This document shows positions 6,001 through 11,141 of a DNA stretch of 16,100 nt, piece after piece. Every line of letters begins with the position of its first letter. Position 1 is the first letter of the stretch. A program made the translations under genes and the position numbers. A model generated the notes under the pieces. The model saw nothing but the letters and a program-made list of their open reading frames with translations, was not told the origin of the DNA and did not search any database. Source of the DNA: an uncultured Eubacterium sp. (GTDB lineage: Bacteria > Bacillota > Clostridia > Lachnospirales > Lachnospiraceae); NCBI GenBank assembly GCA_900545725.1, contig URAI01000056.1, positions 1 to 16,100 on the forward strand, read 5' to 3'.

Positions 6001-6110
6001 ATTGTAATGGATTACACCGAATTACAACGGTTTATGACGGATTATAACGGATTACACCGAATTACAATTGTTTATAACGGATTACATCTAACTACAACGG
6101 TTTTTACTGG
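6001..6110. repeat. tubC-like centromere: eleven 10-bp iterons
   Basis: Exactly in phase, 6001-6110 is eleven decamers close to ATTACAACGG: ATTGTAATGG, ATTACACCGA, ATTACAACGG, TTTATGACGG, ATTATAACGG, ATTACACCGA, ATTACAATTG, TTTATAACGG, ATTACATCTA, ACTACAACGG and TTTTTACTGG. A four-unit (40-bp) higher-order repeat is visible (units 2-5 against 6-9). One unit per helical turn puts every site on the same DNA face. It lies directly upstream of tubR, and -10-like words (TATAAT on the minus strand at 6041-6046) fall inside it, so TubR binding would also control tubRZ. Confidence 0.85.
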
Positions 6111-6115
6111 ACAAA

Positions 6116-6352
6116 TTACTGTATATCATGGTAACCGGCTACGCTGATATCAGCCCAGCTGATTTCAGCGCCGCAGTTACCGCAGTTGTTAAGATTCCAC
6201 ACCCTGTTGACCTGCCCGCCGCAATACGGACAGGTCGCATATATTAACTGTTCTTTTTCCTTATAAAACGGCTCTCTGACCTTATATATCTTCCTGCCGT
6301 TTATTATGTTGTATTCACTCTTTGATGCAACGTATTCATGTTTTTCTGACAT
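6116..6352 (-). CDS. Zinc-ribbon protein, 78 aa
   Basis: The protein is 78 residues with two cysteine knuckles, CPYCGG (about 41-46) and CGNCGA (about 57-62), forming a CxxC-x12-CxxC zinc ribbon. The N-terminal 35 residues are charged and probably extended. A strong AAGGAG ribosome site lies 5 bases before the ATG. It is the gene immediately upstream of the centromere array in the leftward operon. Small zinc-ribbon proteins like this are frequent in clostridial prophages and usually have no assigned role; nucleic-acid or protein binding is a reasonable guess. Confidence 0.7.
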   Translation of the reverse strand: MSEKHEYVASKSEYNIINGRKIYKVREPFYKEKEQLIYATCPYCGGQVNRVWNLNNCGNCGAEISWADISVAGYHDIQ

Positions 6353-6393
6353 CTGTTCTCCTTAATATTTAATGTCAAGACTGTGTGATATAT

Positions 6394-6504
6394 TTATGCT
6401 TTTCTCATAAATTCTTCTGATTTAGCATATGCTTTTTCTGCTTCTTTCTGCAGAAAAAGCATTCTTTCAAATTCCTCCTTAGTGCAATCTTTAGGTGCTA
6501 TCAT
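6394..6504 (-). CDS. Small charged protein, 36 aa
   Basis: ATG at 6504 to TAA at 6394 encodes a 36-residue helical, charged peptide (MIAPKDCTKEEFERMLFLQK, then a Lys/Glu-rich end). GGAAGGAG lies about 13 bases upstream, longer than usual. The gene is in the leftward direction of its neighbours. Inside it lies a perfect 13-bp inverted repeat (6429-6441 with 6450-6462). I do not recognise a family, and the frame may not be translated. Confidence 0.42.
   Translation of the reverse strand: MIAPKDCTKEEFERMLFLQKEAEKAYAKSEEFMRKA
6429..6462. repeat. Perfect 13-bp inverted repeat
   Basis: ATGCTTTTTCTGC (6429-6441) is exactly complementary to GCAGAAAAAGCAT (6450-6462), with an 8-base loop. It lies inside the 36-aa frame and could form a strong RNA hairpin on either strand. 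Confidence 0.6.
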
Positions 6505-6557
6505 TACACATTCTTTTCTCCTTCCCGGTCATTCAACCATTAATTCCAACTAACCTC

Positions 6558-6586
6558 TTTACTTTAACCTGTAAATATGGTATTAT
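6558..6586 (+). promoter_or_regulatory. Candidate promoter of an antisense small RNA
   Basis: TTTACT (6558-6563), 17 bases, then TATTAT (6581-6586). A start near 6593 would give a short RNA ending at the strong terminator at 6632-6663. It matches consensus at 4 of 6 and 5 of 6 positions. Confidence 0.4.
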
Positions 6587-6592
6587 CATATT

Positions 6593-6664
6593 GTTATTGA
6601 TTATCAATCGGCTATATGAGTGGCCGATGCTAAGAGAGTTGTTCTAGCAGCTCTCTTTTTTTTG
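6593..6664 (+). ncRNA. Candidate antisense small RNA (about 70 nt)
   Basis: On the plus strand a short palindrome (ATTGATTATCAAT, 6596-6608) is followed by a hairpin, ATCGGC (6607-6612) with GCCGAT (6623-6628). Then comes a strong rho-independent terminator: a 10-bp stem (6632-6641 with 6648-6657), 6-base loop and eight T's (6656-6663). A fair promoter lies 6 bases upstream of the presumed start. The RNA would overlap the last 60 bases of the minus-strand membrane-protein gene (6604-6828). An antisense RNA pairing with the 3' end of a small hydrophobic protein's mRNA is the layout of TxpA/RatA-type I toxin-antitoxin pairs. Transcription is not proven. Confidence 0.45.
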
Positions 6665-6828
6665 CCTTTTTTTCTGTGCATGATAACATCAATCTCATGC
6701 AGGCTGATGGTAATGATTATTATGTTGCTTATAAACCAGAATACAATCTGTGCCGCGGTTGCACCTCTGAACGGTGCAGCCATGGCAATAATAATCGTTG
6801 CCAGCGTACTTATTATTAAATTCTTCAT
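6604..6828 (-). CDS. Small two-segment membrane protein, 74 aa
   Basis: The protein is 74 residues. A first hydrophobic segment (about 3-17, NLIISTLATIIIAMA) and a second (about 27-43, QIVFWFISNIIIITISL) suggest a two-pass membrane hairpin. A very basic stretch follows (HRKKGKKKRAAR, about 51-62). AGAGGAG lies 7 bases before the ATG. It is oriented with the leftward operon. An opposite-strand hydrophobic frame (6620-6865) was judged a mirror artefact. No family is recognised. The overlapping antisense RNA signals raise a type I toxin as one possibility, though the size is larger than most. Confidence 0.55.
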   Translation of the reverse strand: MKNLIISTLATIIIAMAAPFRGATAAQIVFWFISNIIIITISLHEIDVIMHRKKGKKKRAARTTLLASATHIAD

Positions 6829-6924
6829 TATAAACTCCTCTTATCAATCGCTGCCATTGCTTTAGTTAATGATTTTATAATAAAATCACCAGCATAATCT
6901 TCATTCGATTGTTCTGCTACTGCT

Positions 6925-7362
6925 TCATGTATAGTAAACTTCCAGCCTTTCTATCTCTGCAAATCTCTTTGCGTTGATGAAGTACACCCAGCTATTTTCA
7001 GAAGTATGTACAGCGTAACCCCAAGGAAACACGCCCTGCTGGAGTCCCTTTCTTACAGTCTCGTGTCCCATCTGTAACATTCTTGCAGCTATTCTTACAT
7101 CTAGTCTGTCTACAACCACATTATTCTTAACATTCATTCTTTCTAATTGCTGGGCTACTGTTTCAGTCTCTTCATCAATGAAATAATTTTCATTAAGTCC
7201 AAGCATTACAGCCAGCTCTTTTTTCCTGCTCTCATGCGGTTCAATCTTACCGCTTAGATACTGGCTGATGGTGGCTTTGTTAATGCCACTCATCTCACAC
7301 AGATGTTTCTGGGTGAGATTTAAACTATTCATGGTATTTTTTAATATTTCTGAAAAAATCAT
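6925..7362 (-). CDS. Two-headed regulator: XRE HTH plus MerR/excisionase-like HTH
   Basis: The protein is 145 residues. Residues about 3-58 are an XRE (lambda-repressor-like) helix-turn-helix (LTQKHLCEMSGINKATISQY). Residues about 83-145 form a second DNA-binding unit of the MerR/excisionase type (VRIAARMLQMGHETVRKGLQ, then a PWGYAVHTSENSWVYFI wing). The second unit is common in clostridial phage regulators, and the fusion gives one protein two different heads. Start: ATG at 7362 with AGAGGTG 6 bases upstream; a GTG at 7371 is part of that ribosome site. It lies downstream of the leftward early genes and may act as a Cro-like regulator or recombination directionality factor. Confidence 0.78.
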   Translation of the reverse strand: MIFSEILKNTMNSLNLTQKHLCEMSGINKATISQYLSGKIEPHESRKKELAVMLGLNENYFIDEETETVAQQLERMNVKNNVVVDRLDVRIAARMLQMGHETVRKGLQQGVFPWGYAVHTSENSWVYFINAKRFAEIERLEVYYT

Positions 7363-7409
7363 ATAATACACCTCTTTCTTCGCTTTCTATTAAATATCTT
7401 GCCTTACTA

Positions 7410-7438
7410 TTGTTTTTTATGTTCTTACTCCTTATAAT
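7410..7438 (+). promoter_or_regulatory. Promoter of the 55-aa rightward gene
   Basis: TTGTTT (7410-7415), 17 bases, TATAAT (7433-7438; perfect -10). It is followed by a leader of about 45 bases with a GGG/CCC mini-hairpin and then the ribosome site AAAGGAG of the gene at 7492. Confidence 0.45.
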
Positions 7439-7491
7439 CTTCTTACTGGGCGTTGCAGCTCCCTAGTACTTAAGAAAGGAGAAAAACAATT

Positions 7492-7659
7492 ATGTCTTTA
7501 AATAATTCAGATAAATACACACTTGCTAAAAGTATTACTGAACTAGCTATTCAGAATAACCTGATTAACCAGTGTGAAGAAACAGAGGATACTGCAAAAG
7601 AAATTGCTACTTTCTTTAATGCAATCGTTTCTAATATCGATGATGATTTATTTAAGTAA
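7492..7659 (+). CDS. Small acidic protein, 55 aa
   Basis: ATG at 7492 to TAA at 7657-7659 gives 55 residues starting MSLNNSDKYTLAKSITELAI and ending NIDDDLFK, acidic and probably all-helical. AAAGGAG lies 9 bases upstream, a TATAAT promoter lies further upstream, and a strong terminator follows at 7672-7705, so it is a complete single-gene unit. It is the only rightward gene inside the leftward early region. It overlaps the 3' end of the convergent 52-aa gene by 12 bases. No family is recognised; an antirepressor or moron-type gene is possible. Confidence 0.65.
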   Translation: MSLNNSDKYTLAKSITELAIQNNLINQCEETEDTAKEIATFFNAIVSNIDDDLFK

Positions 7660-7806
7660 TTTATCGCAACCAGCTCTTGCAGATACCAACTCTGCAAGAG
7701 CTTTTGTCTTGCCTTCTATATCATCAGATATTATCTTTTCACTATTGTTTATCCTTTGGATAATATGTTCTGCTAACACATCTATTAATTCATCAACTTT
7801 TTCCAC
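7648..7806 (-). CDS. Small helical protein, 52 aa
   Basis: GTG at 7806 to TAA at 7648 gives 52 residues beginning VEKVDELIDVLAEHIIQRIN and ending CDKLLK, strongly helical and amphipathic. GGGAG lies 8 bases upstream. It follows the 76-aa gene at 7822-8052 with a 15-base gap, in the same direction. Its C-terminal codons are also the stem of the rightward terminator at 7672-7705, and its end overlaps the 55-aa gene. No family is recognised. Confidence 0.58.
   Translation of the reverse strand: MEKVDELIDVLAEHIIQRINNSEKIISDDIEGKTKALAELVSARAGCDKLLK
7672..7705 (+). terminator. Rho-independent terminator after the 55-aa gene
   Basis: AGCTCTTGCAGA (7672-7683) pairs perfectly with TCTGCAAGAGCT (7691-7702) around a 7-base loop. 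TTTTGTCTT follows on the plus strand. On the minus strand the same bases encode the end of the 52-aa protein. Confidence 0.7.
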
Positions 7807-7821
7807 GCTTCTCACTCCCTT

Positions 7822-8052
7822 CTATTCAATCACTGGGCAGACTTTCCAAGCCTCGGCATATTCATTCTTATTAGCAAGCTCGGCAACTTGCTCATAAGTA
7901 AGTGACTTATTCTCTGCTATTGTTTCAAGGCAGTAGCGTACTGTAATAGTTACTCCTGTCTTATGCTCGTATTCCATATACATCCTAAGGTCACTGAATC
8001 TTCCGAAGTTTTCTCTTGTTCCATCTGAAAATGTTGCTTTGATTTCTCTCAT
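7822..8052 (-). CDS. Early phage protein, 76 aa
   Basis: The protein is 76 residues. The first half is beta-rich (REIKATFSDGTRENFGRFSD, then GVTITVRYCLE) and the second half is a helical, acidic EQVAELANKNEYAEAW segment. AAGGAG lies 7 bases before the ATG. It is the second gene of the leftward operon that starts opposite the repressors. I do not recognise a family. Confidence 0.65.
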   Translation of the reverse strand: MREIKATFSDGTRENFGRFSDLRMYMEYEHKTGVTITVRYCLETIAENKSLTYEQVAELANKNEYAEAWKVCPVIE

Positions 8053-8079
8053 AAGGTTGCTCCTTCATAATCACCATCT

Positions 8080-8103
8080 GCCGGACATATCCACATATCC
8101 GGC
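8080..8103. other. Small inverted repeat with internal direct repeat
   Basis: GCCGGA (8080-8085) and TCCGGC (8098-8103) are complementary. Between them, on the minus strand, GGATATGT occurs twice in tandem. It lies between two early genes, directly after the stop of the 76-aa gene at 8104, with no T-tract. It may be an intercistronic mRNA structure. Confidence 0.4.
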
Positions 8104-8334
8104 TTAAAACAAACTCATCTGCTGGTACTTAGATTCAGTACCGGCTTTTTCATTCTTCTGCATATTCGCCATGGCAAGTACTCCCTGCGAATACACCGCC
8201 TGCCTCTGCTTCCTCTCCTCCCGCTCCTTCATCACTCCCAGCATATAGCCGAGAATGAATGTCTTATTATCATTCTCCAGTTCTGAGAATTTAAGAGCGG
8301 TCTGCTCAATTACATTATTCTTTTCTTCAGGCAT
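8104..8334 (-). CDS. First gene of the leftward early operon, 76 aa
   Basis: The ATG at 8334 is chosen because AAAGGAGG lies 9 bases upstream; an upstream ATG at 8358 has no ribosome site. The protein (MPEEKNNVIEQTALKFSELE at its start) is helical, with a hydrophobic mid-segment (NKTFILGYMLGVMKE, about 24-38), a basic helix (REERKQRQ) and the end KYQQMSLF. It is the first gene after the divergent promoter region, the place of Cro or of small antirepressor-type proteins in many phages, but no DNA-binding motif is evident. No family is recognised. Confidence 0.65.
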   Translation of the reverse strand: MPEEKNNVIEQTALKFSELENDNKTFILGYMLGVMKEREERKQRQAVYSQGVLAMANMQKNEKAGTESKYQQMSLF

Positions 8335-8402
8335 AATGTAACGCCTCCTTTCTACCATGTGTTATTAACAAATTTTATTTTTGTATATTTGTTTATGACC
8401 AA

Positions 8403-8431
8403 ACATTAACATCGTGTTTTTTGTTTGTCAA
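8403..8431 (-). promoter_or_regulatory. Leftward early promoter with repressor operator
   Basis: On the minus strand TTGACA (8426-8431) and TAATGT (8403-8408) are 17 bases apart. The -35 lies inside the palindrome TGTTTGTCAACA (8422-8433). A looser relative, GTTTATGACCAAAC, lies at about 8390-8403 beside the -10. The arrangement suits repression by the XRE protein encoded on the other side. Confidence 0.65.
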
Positions 8432-8459
8432 CATATTTTGTAAAAATTTCTATATATTT

Positions 8460-8492
8460 TTTGTTGACGAACAAAAAAATACATTGTATAGT
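8460..8492 (+). promoter_or_regulatory. Rightward repressor promoter with operator
   Basis: TTGACG (8464-8469), 17 bases, TATAGT (8487-8492). The -35 lies inside the perfect palindrome TTTGTTGACGAACAAA (8460-8475), which shares TGTTGAC(A/G)AACA with the leftward operator. The first XRE gene (8528) follows with GGAAGGAG, so autoregulation is likely. Confidence 0.68.
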
Positions 8493-8527
8493 ATAATTAC
8501 AAAATATAGGAAGGAGATTGTTATATA

Positions 8528-9046
8528 ATGGAAATATACGACCGAATACGTGAACTGAGAAAAAAACATCTTAAGATGAGTATGGATACATTTGGCAAAC
8601 GTCTAGGTGTTAGCTTAGATGTTATAAGCAATATCGAAAATAACCGCCTAGCCCGCCCCGAACAGAAGATGTCATTATACAAGCTAATATGCAGCGAATT
8701 TAATGTGAATGAAGACTGGTTATTGAATGGCAACGAACCGATGTTCGTTGAATCTAAGGATGAATACAGTGCATTAATAGATAAGGTATTAAGTGGCGAG
8801 AATGAGTTCGCCAAGAATGTGTTTAAGACATTCGCCAAATTTGACATAAAGGACTGGCAGGCTCTTGAGCTGCTTATAGATAAGTTTAATTCAACTGCCA
8901 GCCAGGAAGATGCCGCAGCTCTTGCCGTACAATATGATATACCTGACATCGATGCCGAGGTGGCCAGCTACCGCCAGCAGCTCGAAGCGCAGAAAAAGGC
9001 GGCGGACGAATCATCAGCTATGAATGGTGGGTTAGGCATCGGGTGA
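8528..9046 (+). CDS. XRE-family repressor 1
   Basis: The protein is 172 residues. An XRE helix-turn-helix occupies about 4-65 (KMSMDTFGKRLGVSLDVISN), followed by WLLNGNEPMF, a segment typical of clostridial phage XRE proteins. A helical middle (85-130) and a tail (DIDAEVASYRQQLEAQKK and on) complete it. No LexA-type peptidase is present, so induction would not be by RecA-driven self-cleavage. It is first behind the divergent operator region and is therefore the likely immunity repressor. Its last 102 coding bases are almost identical to those of the next gene. Start: ATG with GGAAGGAG 8-9 bases upstream. Confidence 0.85.
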   Translation: MEIYDRIRELRKKHLKMSMDTFGKRLGVSLDVISNIENNRLARPEQKMSLYKLICSEFNVNEDWLLNGNEPMFVESKDEYSALIDKVLSGENEFAKNVFKTFAKFDIKDWQALELLIDKFNSTASQEDAAALAVQYDIPDIDAEVASYRQQLEAQKKAADESSAMNGGLGIG

Positions 9047-9059
9047 GGTAGGAATTAAT
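8945..9059 (+). repeat. 115-bp direct repeat, copy A (repressor 3' end)
   Basis: It covers the last codons of repressor 1 plus the stop and 13 following bases. It differs from copy B (9515-9629) at 4 of 115 positions. It is visibly more GC-rich than the surroundings. Confidence 0.95.
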
Positions 9060-9106
9060 CACATAAAATATTTCAAAAGGAATAATAGATATCGAGGTGT
9101 AAAATA

Positions 9107-9616
9107 ATGAATAATCGAATTAAAAAAATTCGTAAAGATGCAGGACTTACACAAACTGAATTTGGTAAAAAACTGGGAGTCGCTGGTAATACAATTACTG
9201 GTTATGAGAAAGGAACACGCGAACCTTCAAATGCCATAATTACATCAATATGTAGAGAGTTCGGTATCAATGAAGAATGGTTGCGCACTGGCAACGGTGA
9301 ACCTTCTTCTAAAAAAACCCGTGCTGAACAGGCTGCTGATATCGTTAAGAAAACACTTAATACCGACGATGAATTTATCCTGAATACCTTCATTGCTCTT
9401 GGCCAGTTGTCACCGGCTGAATGGAATATGGTTAAGAACTTTGTAGATAAGATTAAGGGAGACGATAAGTCTGGTAATAACAGAAATAAAGTAAAGCTCA
9501 ACTCTGCCGACGTTGACATCGATGCCGAGGTAGCCGGCTACCGCCAGCAGCTCGAAGCGCAGAAAAAAGCGGCGGACGAATCGTCAGCTATGAATGGTGG
9601 GTTAGGCATCGGGTGA
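9107..9616 (+). CDS. XRE-family repressor 2
   Basis: The protein is 169 residues with a different XRE head (about 3-60, LTQTEFGKKLGVAGNTITGY) and middle from repressor 1. It has the same WLRTGNGEP-type linker and a nearly identical last 33 residues. GAGGTG lies 7 bases before the ATG. The 60-base gap to repressor 1 holds no clear promoter, so the two are probably co-transcribed. Different heads predict different operators. The shared tail is probably a dimerisation or partner-contact element, and mixed dimers are conceivable. Confidence 0.85.
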   Translation: MNNRIKKIRKDAGLTQTEFGKKLGVAGNTITGYEKGTREPSNAIITSICREFGINEEWLRTGNGEPSSKKTRAEQAADIVKKTLNTDDEFILNTFIALGQLSPAEWNMVKNFVDKIKGDDKSGNNRNKVKLNSADVDIDAEVAGYRQQLEAQKKAADESSAMNGGLGIG

Positions 9617-9629
9617 GGTAGGAATTAAT
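9515..9629 (+). repeat. 115-bp direct repeat, copy B (repressor 3' end)
   Basis: It is the second copy of the shared repressor 3' end, 570 bp from copy A. Identity extends past the stop codon (GGTAGGAATTAAT), so recombination or duplication rather than protein selection explains it. Confidence 0.95.
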
Positions 9630-9632
9630 ATT

Positions 9633-9669
9633 ATCAGCCTGCTGATTGTATATAATTTAATACAATTTT
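9633..9669 (+). terminator. Terminator after the repressor pair
   Basis: ATCAG/CTGAT (9633-9645) is followed by ATTGTAT (9645-9651) paired with ATACAAT (9660-9666) and TTTTATCTATTT. The stems are weak and A/T-rich, so efficiency is uncertain. Confidence 0.4.
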
Positions 9670-9718
9670 ATCTATTTACAAGGCATATGGGTTTGTTTAA
9701 TACTTGTAATGTAAGATT

Positions 9719-9749
9719 TTACCGCGACTCGTTACCGCATAAATATAAT
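9719..9749 (+). promoter_or_regulatory. Promoter/operator of the zinc-ribbon-PemK pair
   Basis: A TATAAT -10 word (9744-9749) is preceded by two direct repeats, TTACCGC (9719-9725 and 9732-9738), 13 bases apart. No good -35 is present, which suits an activator-dependent or autorepressed promoter. The word TTGACA at 9784 lies too close to the gene to serve. Confidence 0.35.
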
Positions 9750-9806
9750 CAAAATTTTTAAAATTTAAAATAATAGGAATACTTGACAAGATAAGGAGGG
9801 ATAAGC

Positions 9807-9953
9807 TTGATAAAATATTCAATACAATCAAGGATGCAGCTATTTGAAGGACAAACACAAAACGAACCTATAGGAACATGGACATGTAAAAAATGCGGTA
9901 CAGTCAATAATTCTAATGCTCAATTTTGTAAGAATTGCGGAAAGTATAAATAA
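9807..9953 (+). CDS. 48-aa zinc-ribbon protein, putative antitoxin
   Basis: TTG at 9807 to TAA at 9951-9953 encodes 48 residues. A 25-residue head (SIQSRMQLFEGQTQNEP in its middle) is followed by a compact zinc ribbon, CKKCG near 27-31 and CKNCG near 42-46 (CxxC-x11-CxxC). AAGGAGGG lies 6 bases upstream. The PemK/MazF-like gene starts 22 bases after the stop, with its own ribosome site inside the gap. In mazEF/pemIK operons the antitoxin occupies this upstream position, but known antitoxins there are AbrB- or RHH-type, not zinc ribbons. The role is an inference from position. Confidence 0.7.
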   Translation: MIKYSIQSRMQLFEGQTQNEPIGTWTCKKCGTVNNSNAQFCKNCGKYK

Positions 9954-9975
9954 TTAATTAAAGGAGAATGAACCA

Positions 9976-10812
9976 TTGAGTTTGCCACTAGACAAAGAAA
10001 AAGTAATTAAACACAAAAAACATGCTATTAAAGAATTAAATAACTTATTCGAATATTACATAAATGAACCTACTGGAAAATATTTAAAAAAAGCAAATCT
10101 GCTTTCCTATTGGTTTGAAACTTATGTAGAATACATTAAAAAAGAAGAATTCTACGATCCAAGAAAACAAATTCGATACAACAGAGGGGATGTTATAAAA
10201 GTTAATTTTGGCTTTAATGTTGGTAAAGAATATGGTGGTCTTCATTATGCTATAGTTCTTGATAAAAATAATAATCATAGTGCTAGTGTTGTAACTGTAG
10301 TTCCTCTAACATCTGGAACAGCCGAAGAGACTTATCCAACTGATGTATTTCTTGGTTCAGAACTTTATAGCAAATTAGATGCACGGCACGATTTAATGTT
10401 AAAAAAAGCTGAAAAAGATTTAGATGAATGTAATAGAATTAAAAAATCTATTGATTCAGCTAACTCTGCCATAGAAAAAATAATTGCACAAGAAATTGAA
10501 CCACAGGATGATGTTGAAAATGAAATTGCTGCAACACTTGTAGACAATTTAAACGTATTAATCAATAATCAAAATGAATTTAACTTAAAAACTGCCCAAG
10601 CTCAAAAAGATGTACAATTTCTTAAAAAAAGCAGAATGGAAATTGCTAAGTTAAAGTCCGGAAGTATTGCTTTAATTAGTCAAATTACAACTATTGATAA
10701 ATCAAGAATATATACCCCAAGAAAATCAACAGATGTCTTGTATGGTATAAAATTCTCTGACGAAAAAATGAACGCCATAAATGATGCTATAAAATCTAAA
10801 CTGATTTTTTAA
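9976..10812 (+). CDS. Long PemK/MazF-like endoribonuclease toxin
   Basis: The protein is 278 residues, against 105-120 for a usual MazF/PemK. The N-terminal 65 residues are helical and charged. The MazF-like fold starts with NRGDVIKVNFG (69-79), then YAIVLDKN (91-98) and VVTVVPLTS (105-113). A helical, coiled-coil-like insertion (about 115-226) splits the domain. The last conserved block resumes at SGSIALISQITTIDKSRI (228-245), the part holding the usual Ser/Thr and Arg/Lys active-site strand, and the fold ends with a C-terminal helix. The start is TTG with AAGGAG 9 bases upstream. MazF enzymes cleave RNA at short motifs. Activity here is inferred from the family pattern. Confidence 0.75.
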   Translation: MSLPLDKEKVIKHKKHAIKELNNLFEYYINEPTGKYLKKANLLSYWFETYVEYIKKEEFYDPRKQIRYNRGDVIKVNFGFNVGKEYGGLHYAIVLDKNNNHSASVVTVVPLTSGTAEETYPTDVFLGSELYSKLDARHDLMLKKAEKDLDECNRIKKSIDSANSAIEKIIAQEIEPQDDVENEIAATLVDNLNVLINNQNEFNLKTAQAQKDVQFLKKSRMEIAKLKSGSIALISQITTIDKSRIYTPRKSTDVLYGIKFSDEKMNAINDAIKSKLIF

Positions 10813-10975
10813 ATTTGATTCATTGTTATGTATTATGTATTTATTTTAGTGCATTTTATTTCTTAAAACATATTGACTGTGATGGTTTTTCATAATATAA
10901 TAATCGTGCAAAGATATTAAATATATTTAGCAATCCAGCCTATAGGGCATTATAGAAGATTATTTTTATTTTGGA

Positions 10976-11003
10976 AAGACCTCCACAGCAATGTGGAGGT
11001 CTT
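10976..11003. other. Perfect 12-bp stem-loop
   Basis: AAGACCTCCACA (10976-10987) pairs exactly with TGTGGAGGTCTT (10992-11003) around a GCAA tetraloop of the stable GNRA type. TATACG follows on the plus strand and TTTCC on the minus, so it is a weak terminator by T-tract but a very stable RNA hairpin. Confidence 0.6.
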
Positions 11004-11013
11004 ATACGTTACT

Positions 11014-11048
11014 AGAGACCTCTTATGTATTGTAAGTGGTCTCTTTTT
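11014..11048 (+). terminator. Rho-independent terminator
   Basis: AGAGACC (11014-11020) pairs with GGTCTCT (11038-11044), extended inwards by CTTA/TAAG, and TTTTT follows. It would end the PemK transcript, although it lies about 200 bases after that gene. Confidence 0.75.
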
Positions 11049-11055
11049 ATTATTC

Positions 11056-11075
11056 AATGGAAAGTAAATTCCATT
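11056..11075. promoter_or_regulatory. Inverted repeat upstream of antitoxin-like gene
   Basis: AATGGAA (11056-11062) and TTCCATT (11069-11075) are exact inverted copies around 6 bases. The position, 67 bases before the ATG of the antitoxin-like gene, suits an autoregulatory operator. No clear promoter was found nearby. Confidence 0.35.
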
Positions 11076-11141
11076 TATTTATGCCGGGAAAAGTATTATG
11101 GATAAAGACACTTTATAAAAAATTCTAAAGGAGAATTTATT

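Larger units (their letters stand above)
10813..11141. other. Intergenic region with hairpins
   Basis: No gene was found in 329 bases. It contains a 12-bp perfect hairpin (10976-11003), the terminator at 11014-11048, and an inverted repeat AATGGAA/TTCCATT (11056-11075). The leader of the next gene, with AAAGGAG 9 bases before its ATG, follows. The first 160 bases are plain AT-rich DNA. Confidence 0.5.

Noticed and set aside
6001..6110. Could the dense repeats upstream of tubR be a CRISPR array?
   Set aside because: The 10-bp units are contiguous with no unique spacers and no cas genes nearby. They fit a partition centromere.
6620..6865. Plus-strand hydrophobic frame of 81 codons opposite the membrane protein
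   Set aside because: No ribosome site and an internal T8 terminator near its start. The minus-strand frame has AGAGGAG and matches the local gene direction.
6829..6924. Minus-strand open frame encoding HEAVAEQSNEDYAGDF and on to IDKRSL
   Set aside because: It reads like protein but has no ATG, GTG or TTG start before its last nine codons and no ribosome site. It may be the tail of a decayed gene.
9202..9519. Minus-strand frame opposite repressor 2 (and the similar one opposite repressor 1)
   Set aside because: Antisense shadows of strongly supported XRE genes, without start signals.
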